A stretch of 12,583 nt of DNA from Cephalothrix simula (lineage: Eukaryota; Nemertea; Palaeonemertea; Archinemertea; Cephalotrichidae): assembly GCA_035591015.1 (NCBI GenBank), contig JAXIUW010183626.1:1-12583 (forward strand), given 5' to 3'. Below, piece after piece: positions 9,000-12,583 of the stretch (the first letter of the stretch is position 1; every line of letters begins with the position of its first letter). A program made the position numbers and the translations under genes. Under the pieces are notes generated by a model. The model searched no databases, was not told the DNA's origin, and saw nothing but the letters and a program-made list of their open reading frames with translations.

Positions 9000-9930
9000 G
9001 CGTTTTTCAGAATTAAAAGCGTGTATAAAATGCATGACCATGTTTGACAGAGCATTGGTTTAACTAAAGGAGTCAGCGTTTGTGTTAGGCAATGAATTAT
9101 TCTTCCATTCCACAATAAAATATCAAGCAAAAATGTCATCAAAATTCACTTTGGCTTTTGCAAATGATTTTAATTGTTAGATAAACTGATAATTGTTTTT
9201 TATTGTGTATTTACGTTATGGATTTATAAAAACGCAACATTCGGTAATCCAGGCTAAGGACGTTCATTTCTAAAATGTCACACAAAATTTAAATGGGAAC
9301 TATTGAGCACTAGTTCTTTGATAATAACAACCATTCCTTTGATATAGATCATATATATGCCAAACAATTTTCTTAAGGGCTATTCAGTGCCAAGGTGTAG
9401 TACATCTAAATTTTGAACGCCCTTTCATCTATGGGGCTAAACCAAATTAAAAAATTAGATTATACAAACAATAATTTATCTTTTTGAAAAAATTCTTTAA
9501 TGATAACAATCCCTCTTTTATAAAGGTATTTTGGCACACTGAGGGCTTTGTTCAAAGTTACCCAATTTTGAGTAGTAATTTACATTTAGAAATGAAGAGG
9601 CTGTATTACTTCAGTAATACCGTGACGTGTAAGCACAAAAATAATCAATTTCGTTGATTGCCATAGCATCGCACATAAATTTCCCAACTTTTCAAAACAG
9701 GAAACTTAATTTTAATATATTTTCTTTTCAAATTAACAAAATCATAACGCCTTTTTTGTTATAGAAAGGGTAGAAATATGTTTTTACCAGATATTTTATT
9801 GTGGAATGGAAGAACTTAGTCAAATTCATTGCCTAACACAAACGCTGACCCCTTTATTATAGCTCTCATCAAAATATGAACCCCAAAATGATACCCCGAA
9901 CATTATTTTGTGTATCAGAAAAAACGTAAA
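9000..9930. repeat. Second large diverged fold-back, about 0.9 kb
   Basis: Two perfect inverted blocks define it: 9072-9098 with 9823-9849 (27 of 27) and 9101-9124 with 9790-9813 (24 of 24), offset by a 7-base indel. Outside them the arms remain alignable, for example GAGC near 9051 with GCTC near 9862, and GCGTTTTTCAGA near 9000 with a matching stretch near 9925. Inside, GGGCTATTCAGTGCCAA near 9377 has a diverged mirror near 9515-9530, so the whole unit looks palindromic around 9457. A hairpin GTATTACT-TC-AGTAATAC lies at 9603-9620. It shares size and design with the fold-back at 7300-8190, but I see no clear sequence identity between the two. No open frame is carried. Confidence 0.75.
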
Positions 9931-10498
9931 CAAATAAATGGAAGTTGGATATAGTTTAAAAATTTGTAAAAAAATATCTAAAATTTTTTATTGTTGATTA
10001 CATTTTGTTGTATTTTTCAAGAATGCATCATTATCCTGCTCACACTTCTCAATTAGGCCGAATTTAAGTTTTTGGTATACTTTTGGGGCACTTTATTAAT
10101 AATCATAAGAAATTGATGTTTGTACAACGGATTTAAAAAATTCATCTTTTGAATAGGTTAAACTGGTCAAACATCTTTGTGCATCATCAGTAGTGCAATC
10201 CAAGATCCAAATTAGTGTATATTCATTGTTACCCTTGATCAAAAATGAATCGTAGGCTAAAAGGTCTTCCAAAATTATTCTGGTGACCAAGCTTTTTTTG
10301 AGCCCAAAATCTATAAATAATATGTCATAATTTGTAATCAGGGGCATTAATATTGTAATTACGTATAAAAAGTGATCTCATCATCTATGTTGAATGTTGA
10401 TTAAGAACTTAAGCATGTATATGTATAATGTTATATATCGTACGGGGCGTGTACACTTTTGAGCAAGCCTTAAAGTAGACTTGCAACGCAGTTTATTG
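9931..10498. other. AT-rich spacer with one doubtful minus-strand frame
   Basis: The minus-strand frame at 10096-10347 is open for 83 codons and translates to an ordinary-looking but unrecognised sequence with no domain, splice boundary or start-context support. It is not called as a gene. No repeat or RNA gene is seen. Confidence 0.4.
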
Positions 10499-10510
10499 AG
10501 ATATATTTCT

Positions 10511-10740
10511 AGCCTGGTTCACTGGCCCAATTCTATTTGGTGATGATACAAATCAGGCCAGGTATCAGGTCCCACCAGTCTCAGGACCCTCTTCGGGTCA
10601 TGTAACTAGCTGCAGAATAACCAGGTTTGCACTTAACCATAACCTTAACAAATCAATTTCGGTCAAACAGGTATGAGAAACAAGCGTTTTTAAAATTTTT
10701 CTGGAAGTAAGTTAATAGAATTGGGTCAGTGGACCAGGCT
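10511..10740. mobile_element. 230-bp MITE with 27-bp TIRs and 10-bp target duplication
   Basis: The left end, AGCCTGGTTCACTGGCCCAA and on to 10537, is the reverse complement of 10714-10740 with 25 of 27 positions matching (differences at positions 9 and 15). It is flanked by the perfect 10-bp direct repeat ATATATTTCT at 10501-10510 and 10741-10750. The interior has no coding capacity, so the element must be moved by a transposase encoded elsewhere. A duplication of 9-10 bp is typical of Mutator-like elements (known range about 8-11 bp); the TIR sequence itself I do not recognise. Near-identical TIRs suggest a more recent insertion than the neighbouring fold-backs. Confidence 0.9.
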
Positions 10741-10750
10741 ATATATTTCT

Positions 10751-11334
10751 TATATAAAATATTTAAAAATCTGGCTAGCTTAATCCAACATTTGTGGATA
10801 TCTGAATAGAGAAATGCTAACTTAATAACCATTTGTTTTTACCTTTAATGTTAAAAAGCAGACAAGAACGAAACACTAAAATAGATTGATTGTTAACATT
10901 AAATTTATTTTGTTTTTTGAATTAAAAATTACTCTTTACCGGATTAGAATAGATTGACATAAATCGTTTGGAGTCCATTTCACTTTTATCAACTCCTGAA
11001 TGTTGTCTATTTTGCAGGTACATTTTTATTATTAAAAATATAAAAATGTAAAAACAAAAAATAGTGCTTACAATTTGTTTTCAGCACTATAGACATTTAA
11101 ATTTATATTTTGAAACGTTGTAATGTATTGGCATTATTAAATTAGCTCCCTATTGTAAAATGCTTGGAAGGCGCTTCCGTGCACTAAATTTCAAAAAAAC
11201 AATTTGATATTAATCTAAAAGTATGATGTTCGTACTTATTTGTTAAGATATTTTGATGAAAATGAAAGTGTTTATTTTATTAAATACAAAAATAAAATAA
11301 AATTGAAGCCAGAATTTTCTTTTAAATGCTTTCT
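10751..11334. other. AT-rich stretch, nothing recognised
   Basis: Long A/T-rich runs and scattered short palindromes occur, such as ATAGTGCT/AGCACTAT at 11061-11092. There is no open frame, RNA gene or transposon end. Confidence 0.4.
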
Positions 11335-11380
11335 CTGTATACCCTCTTAATTAATTACTGTATACCCTCTTAATTAATTA
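11335..11380. repeat. Perfect 23-bp tandem duplication
   Basis: The unit starting CTGTATACCCTC and ending TTAATTAATTA is present twice without a mismatch, at 11335-11357 and 11358-11380. It is followed by a GCGCGCG run. Two identical adjacent copies suggest a recent replication-slippage or repair duplication. No function is implied. Confidence 0.9.
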
Positions 11381-11435
11381 AGTGCGCGCGTACTGTGAGT
11401 GTCAATTCTACCACAATACGAATTATTATTACCCA

Positions 11436-11472
11436 AACCGAATTAATTCCTGGTATTCGGGTAAATTCGGTT
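11436..11472. repeat. Short inverted repeat AACCGAATT / AATTCGGTT
   Basis: The 9-bp arms at 11436-11444 and 11464-11472 are separated by 19 bp. It is too short to call an element and may be chance in AT-rich DNA, but it lies directly downstream of the tandem duplication. Confidence 0.35.
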
Positions 11473-11479
11473 GGTTCAG

Positions 11480-12380
11480 ACTTTTAAGTTTCTGTTTATA
11501 AGATATCTATTTATTCTGTTAATTGTATATTATTTTTCATGATCTCTGATTGAGACTTTTTATATGCAGTATGGCAATCATTATAACTGGTGGGGCAGTT
11601 TGTCTTTAAAACGAAAAACTAGTCATTTTCAAAAGAAAAAAGTCAAAAATTATCATAATCATAATTAATAAAAGTTCCTTCGAAAACTGAAATTTTAAAT
11701 TTAAATCGATGTTTATTTCCGTTTTTGTGAAATTTTCATCCAAAGGTAGAAACTTTATGATTTAATTTATTCAAAGAAATTTTTTCGCCAAATAAGGGTT
11801 TTCTCGTGACGTCATCAAAGAGATTTCCTTAAAATATGCATAATCAATGAGATTTTAAATCTCAGTAACGCAATCTCAAAAGCAATGTTACCCTAAGAGC
11901 CAGAAAAAAGTCATGCTATATGTTTATTCTATTATGCTCAATCTCTTACTGTTTATTTTTATGTTAATTTCTAGTCACGTAATCTTTTTATGGCCATAAC
12001 TTAAAGTTAAACTTTGTAATTTAATTTTGAATGCTTATAGAAATCTAGTTTTGATTTTTTAACTAATTGATTTTATTTAATAAGTTTAATAAGTTAATTG
12101 TATTTAATAAGTTAATGCCTAGGTCAATGAATGATTGCGTGTTCTTTTGTAAAGCCAAGAAGCAACTATTTTCCTGTATAAAATGTAGAGTAGTCAATCT
12201 GAAATTTTTTAAGATACTTGTATGGCAAATAAGGACCAACTTAACACTGAACTGATGAAAATTTTTATCATTACAACACTTAGTTCTGGTAATTAGGCGT
12301 CAGTAACCAAAACTCAATATATATTGATCGATAAATGATGTCCGCTCCCGTCCGCTCCTATTATATCGCAAGTATATTTC
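11480..12380. other. AT-rich stretch with minor repeats only
   Basis: It contains a perfect palindrome TGAGATTT-T-AAATCTCA (11848-11864), an exact direct repeat TATTTAATAAGTT at 12074-12086 and 12101-12113, and two copies of GTCCGCTCC (12340-12348, 12350-12358). A 62-codon plus-strand frame at 12067-12255 runs through the simple repeat and is not called as a gene. Confidence 0.4.
11807..11814. promoter_or_regulatory. Perfect CRE-type octamer TGACGTCA
   Basis: This is the full palindromic cAMP-response element bound by CREB/ATF factors. There is no gene or promoter visible nearby, and the octamer also turns up inside transposon remnants, so a regulatory role is a guess based on one 8-mer. Confidence 0.15.
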
Positions 12381-12389
12381 TTTAGTCTG

Positions 12390-12414
12390 GCTCATACCCA
12401 CATTGGGTATGGGC
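12390..12414. repeat. Hairpin, 11-bp arms with 3-nt loop
   Basis: GCTCATACCCA at 12390-12400 pairs with TGGGTATGGGC at 12404-12414 with one G-T wobble. The start TAGTCTGGCTCATACCCA loosely resembles the tip of the MITE at 10511 (TAGCCTGGTTCACTGGCCCA), so it might be one end of a related element running off the window. That link is weak. Confidence 0.4.
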
Positions 12415-12583
12415 TAGATCGACGCCATTTTGGTAATATTATTAGTCACCGGATGTAATAAAAAACAGTTTTTGTTCTTTTTGAAAACGAGCAAAACTGT
12501 TATTCATGAGCGTTATGCAGCTTATTTTTATAAAAAAAAATTGAGCCATACTTTTACCCAAACAGTTGCCTGAAAGCTGAGAT

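Noticed and set aside
10096-10347. 83-codon minus-strand frame
   Set aside because: The translation looks ordinary but matches no family I know, and an open frame of this length is expected occasionally in 12.5 kb on six frames.

Overview
The window looks like nuclear DNA of an animal, most likely an invertebrate. It is AT-rich by eye (roughly two thirds A+T), mostly non-coding, and full of diverged inverted-repeat elements. It holds one clear protein-coding exon, which begins at a spliceosomal 3' splice site. I cannot name the phylum from the sequence. Nothing suggests bacterial or viral DNA: there are no operons, tRNA or rRNA genes, or CRISPR array.

The only gene I can defend is at 4923-6160 (+). 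It is the terminal coding exon of a TREX-family 3'-5' DNA exonuclease (DEDDh/DnaQ fold), the family of mammalian TREX1 and TREX2. Motifs Exo II and Exo III are intact, and the C-terminal end aligns well with TREX1 from memory. The exon has a phase-1 3' splice site at 4921/4922, so the Exo I motif must lie on an upstream exon. I could not find that exon in the 4.9 kb upstream. The striking point is an insertion of about 270 residues between Exo II and Exo III. It is hydrophilic, basic first and then acidic and Ser/Asp-rich, and it stays in frame throughout.

The rest of the window is non-coding sequence carrying repeat elements. From left to right: a GAGCGAGAGC-type inverted repeat (508-858); a perfect 14-bp-arm hairpin beside C-runs (3839-3872), next to a degenerate hAT-type end ending in GTGGCCATCCTG (about 3917-4002); a 237-bp inverted-repeat element with CAC termini and a 5-bp ATTAC duplication (6605-6841); two large diverged fold-back structures of about 0.9 kb each (about 7300-8190 and 9000-9930); a 230-bp MITE with 27-bp terminal inverted repeats and a perfect 10-bp target duplication (10511-10740); and a perfect 23-bp tandem duplication (11335-11380).

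So the window is probably the large 5' intron and the terminal exon of a TREX-like gene, followed by repeat-rich intergenic DNA. The best candidates for something not yet described are the inserted domain of the TREX-like enzyme and the family identity of the four non-autonomous inverted-repeat elements downstream of it.
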